From Acanthaster planci (Eukaryota > Echinodermata > Asteroidea > Valvatida > Acanthasteridae), in the NCBI RefSeq assembly GCF_001949145.1, contig NW_019091400.1, positions 980,405 through 1,044,404 of the forward strand: a DNA stretch of 64,000 bases, written 5' to 3'. Positions 61,041 to 64,000 of this stretch are shown here, one piece after another; position 1 is the stretch's first letter, and each line of letters starts with the position of its first letter. The translations under genes were made by a program, and so were the position numbers. Under the pieces are notes generated by a model, which was not told where the DNA came from, made no database searches, and saw only the letters and a list, made by a program, of their open reading frames with translations.

Positions 61041-62797
61041 ATTGACGTGACTACGACGCTGTTGTTCATTCCAGCATAAGTCGGTACACTTCAGTCTAGA
61101 AATGTAGTGACAGATCTGGTTTTACGTGGGCACCACATACAGGGTTGCAGAAAATGCTGCCAGAGCCCCTTTTACTGTCAACATTCAAAGGTTGCTTGTG
61201 CGTGAGACTCGTAGATGTAGGTGTTTTTGTTTTTTTTTCCTTGTTTACCAAACCAAGTTTGCCGGTAGAATGATCTTTTGGGTCAAGTAATATTGCCAAT
61301 GTGGAAGACTGGGTCCTTTAAACAACTCATTCCATATCTTGCCTCCTACGTGACCCTTTGGATGAATCAACTGCAGGCTTGTTGAGGTTTTTGTACATGT
61401 TAACCGTATATTGGCAATCTGTCCCTAAAAGGTAAAGCAAAATATGAAAATACTGCTTCAAACTGAATAAACAATTCTCACAACTTTTCCGATTGGGAAA
61501 ACCTTCAAAAGAGTGGGTTGTAAGTTAACCCTAACACTCCTCAGTCCTCCAACAGGTGAAGGATTGAGGAGGGTTGGGGTTAAAGAATGTAAACAGGGTG
61601 TTGACACGGCAAGATAATACAGGCAGAACTTGAATTTGGAACTCTTGTCTTTATTTCAGATACGTTACTTCCTTGAAGTTTTTTCTTTCTTGAAAAAGCA
61701 GATGTGACTTTGTTTCAGTATTTATTACATAAATACTTATACACAAGTGCTTTGTTTAGACATTTTATGTTAGTGAATTCTTCATGATGTAAAATGTGTG
61801 ATAAAAAGCCAAAATTTGAGTGAGGGGGGCTATACTTTAGAAATTAGAACCAAACACCATGTGGTAAAAGGCTAAGCGTCCGCAAAAATTCCAGCATGTG
61901 GTCGTGGCATGTTGGGAAAGCCCTTAGTAACGGTAGCAAGTATCGGGTTAGCTAATGAACATAGTAATTATACTTCTTTTTTTTCTACAGTGCCTATAGT
62001 ACAGTGCTTCCGCTGTAACTCCTTGACCGCACAATGATCACATGCTTGGACTCCAGTATTGTAGTAAAGACCATCAGATGACCAGAAACAAAACTAGACA
62101 CAAGACCCTTCACAAGTAGCAGGGCTAACTGTGACAGTAGAATGCTTTTGTTTTAGTTCATTTGAATAGCACCTCTGTGCTGATGATGCTACACTTTGTG
62201 TACATGTATGCTTTCCTGTGGTGCTCAGTAAGCCGTGGGCCCCCATTAACTAAGTAGGAAAGTGCACATGTAAACAAAGCCCGATGTCATCAGTGCATAG
62301 GCCTTTTTAGGCTGGAGGTCTGAGCTGCTGGTCTTGTGATGGTCCTACAGTGTAAGGGGTCTCACTTATAACAGCTGGATTTGCCAGTATAATTAAGTAG
62401 CAAGCACAATACCAAAGGCAGTTTTTATGTTTCAGGAAGTGCATGTACATGTATGAGATAGTTGTGTCACCTGTTTGCACTAGTCACAGAGGGCTGTGTA
62501 CACAGTAGGTCATCCTTGTCGATGGCACACCATGTGCACGACTAATTGTCAGTGAAATGTGCATAACCAGCAGCATCTTTCTGCAGAAATGATGCTAAAG
62601 TGACCGTCAGTGGCGGTAATGTTTCTTGTACATGTACTTTTTAATTAATGCATAGCTATGCAAGGAGTCTATTCAAGACGTTTTAGAAGTTGAACCAGAG
62701 TGAAGATGGATTCATACTAGCTACTCAGAGAATGAAGTAACTTTGCCAGTGTTCAGGAATTTTGCTGCGTTTTTACATTCCCATGTAATGTGAATCC

Positions 62798-62954
62798 TAA
62801 ACTAAATAGATTTGCGGTAGCACCATGGGTATATCTCTATTTTGAGTATGTGGGGCTCTGAAAAGAACTGGTGGTACTCAACGTTCAGGACAGTATGCTC
62901 TGTCCATCGTCAGGAGACTTTCTCCGTGGTGCTACCGCAAACCTATCTAGTTTA
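62798..62954. mobile_element. 157-bp inverted-repeat element with a central perfect hairpin
   Basis: 28-bp ends TAAACTAAATAGATTTGCGG/TAGCACCA and the reverse complement of TGGTGCTACCGCAAACCTAT/CTAGTTTA differ at about three positions. Inside, 62888-62905 is a perfect 6-bp stem, GGACAG-6 nt-CTGTCC. No ORF. Confidence 0.78.
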
Positions 62955-63522
62955 CTTGCTACCTCCAACATGAAAAGCTTCAAACCTCATTGTGAATCCT
63001 GTTTAATTCTGCCTACTGAGTGCGGATGTCATACAACTCAAAATTTGACACAATTTTGAAGACCCTCCTTCAAACCCATACTCAAGCAGCACTTTTGGAG
63101 GTCAGGATCGTTTTTATAACTGTCTATTATTCTATGCACACAATGATGTAGATGTCATCATGTGGATGATACTGGATATTGATGAAATAAAAAGTTTCAT
63201 GTTGCTGGTAGAGAAATAGTTACTGCTGTGGTAATTGTGTGCGACTGAGTTGTACTACACTGTAGCTCATGACCAGCTAACCCCATTCTTCACTGTGCAT
63301 TGCATTCCAGAATGCAGTGGCTGTGGAATTGCTGGCTTGGTCACCGAAAATATTCTTTCTACAGTTAGGGATGCTCTGCAAACCAACTCCACGTCTGAAT
63401 TACTGTTGCTCCTTGTAGTCAAGTGAGCAAGTTCAGTACAATTTGTGATGTCCGTGTCTGCTGCTACATGCACTTTTCATCAATAGTCTTTAGGTTCGAA
63501 AATGACCTTTGACCCTTCAAGA

Positions 63523-64000
63523 TCAAATGACTTCATCCTCGGACTGTCGATTGGAGATCTGTTGACAAGAAACAGATTTTTTCTTTGGTCTTGGCTTGAC
63601 ACATTTGACATCGTCGACTTGTGGATCCTGTGGAATGTCAGAAAATCCTCTGGATACCTTGGAGCAGAGTTTAATCCTCTTCTTTGGTGGTGGTTTTCCA
63701 ATCCTCGTCGGCTCATGTTTGAGGATTGGTTTACCTCCGCTGGCATTTGGCTCATCAAAGTCCGAGTCAAAAGAGCTCCAGTGCTCTTGTTTGCTTGCGG
63801 GTTTGTTCTTGTGAAATTTATGCTTTGCACTGATGGAGTACTGTCCAATTAATGCCTCCTCTATTTTGCTCAGGTACGAATTAACATCCTTTGATGATGG
63901 TTATCTTCACCTGTTTGTTGGCGTGGCACACACTTCTTTGACCGTCTCTCAACTGCGTTGCTGACCTCTGACATGGAGACCTCATTTTCTACTGGGTCAC
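63523..64000 (-). CDS. C-terminal part of an unrecognised basic protein, 5'-partial, apparent frameshift
   Basis: Two overlapping open stretches on the reverse strand read as coding. The first, from the window edge to about 63900, begins DPVENEVSMSEVSNAVERRS and includes KKCVPRQQTGEDNHH. The second, in another frame, runs from about 63900 to the stop at 63523-63525: DVNSYLSKIEEALIGQ, HWSSFDSDFDEPNAS, GKPPPKKRIKLCSKV, VKPRPKKKSVSCQQ. It is about 125 residues, rich in Lys and Ser, with nuclear-localisation-like KKRIK and RPKKK. The frame changes by one base within GATAACCATCATCAAAGG with no credible intron, so a sequencing indel or a real frameshift is likely. The family is not recognised; a nuclear protein is a guess from composition. 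Confidence 0.5.

Larger units (their letters stand above)
57554..63522. other. Intergenic region, no gene recognised
   Basis: About 6 kb between ERMP1 and the reverse-strand gene at the right edge. Open frames are short and unlike any family I know. Recognisable content is limited to the tandem duplication at 59256-59515, a reverse SINE at 60861-61040 and an inverted-repeat element at 62798-62954. Part of its right end should be the 3' UTR of the reverse-strand gene. Confidence 0.6.

Overview
The window looks like nuclear DNA of an invertebrate, most likely a marine deuterostome (echinoderm- or hemichordate-like). The evidence is two many-exon genes with GT-AG introns whose proteins can be followed exon by exon against their vertebrate counterparts, plus tRNA-derived SINEs, a non-LTR retrotransposon, a Tc1/mariner relic, many short terminal-inverted-repeat (TIR) elements, and dense self-complementary ACATGT sequence in introns. 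The species call is inference only. It is a draft assembly: 620 Ns at 44230-44849 and one N at 8409.

Left edge (1-1.8 kb). An intron-less reverse-strand ORF (17-553) encodes a 178-residue protein in which 26 of 27 cysteines fall in one 3-residue register. Just upstream of its ATG is AAAAAATTGA, which resembles the early-promoter core of Mimivirus and Cafeteria roenbergensis virus. This is the most unusual feature of the window. A giant-virus-like origin (endogenised, or an assembly chimera) is possible but unproven. A CpG-rich block with a strong Kozak ATG and an excellent splice donor (1057-1122) may be the first coding exon of the next gene.

3.6-16.5 kb, forward strand. A dystrophin/utrophin/DRP2-family gene. 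Sixteen exons encode a WW domain, the two EF-hand-like domains, a ZZ zinc finger, a coiled-coil region, a long proline-rich exon and the conserved C-terminal tail (about 796 codons). No spectrin-repeat exon was found in the window.

17.1-57.6 kb, forward strand. A complete ERMP1 (endoplasmic reticulum metallopeptidase 1, family M28) gene of 13 coding exons. They join in frame to 899 residues (human about 904), and all M28 metal ligands are present. The large introns 1-4 are filled with mobile elements and ACATGT-type sequence.

57.6-63.5 kb. No gene recognised; it holds SINE, tandem-repeat and inverted-repeat sequence. At the right edge a reverse-strand exon (63523-64000) encodes the basic C-terminus of an unrecognised protein, with an apparent frameshift.

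The two main genes follow each other on the same strand with about 0.65 kb between the first gene's last poly(A) signal and the ERMP1 ATG. They act in different places (membrane cytoskeleton; ER membrane) and nothing suggests a shared pathway.
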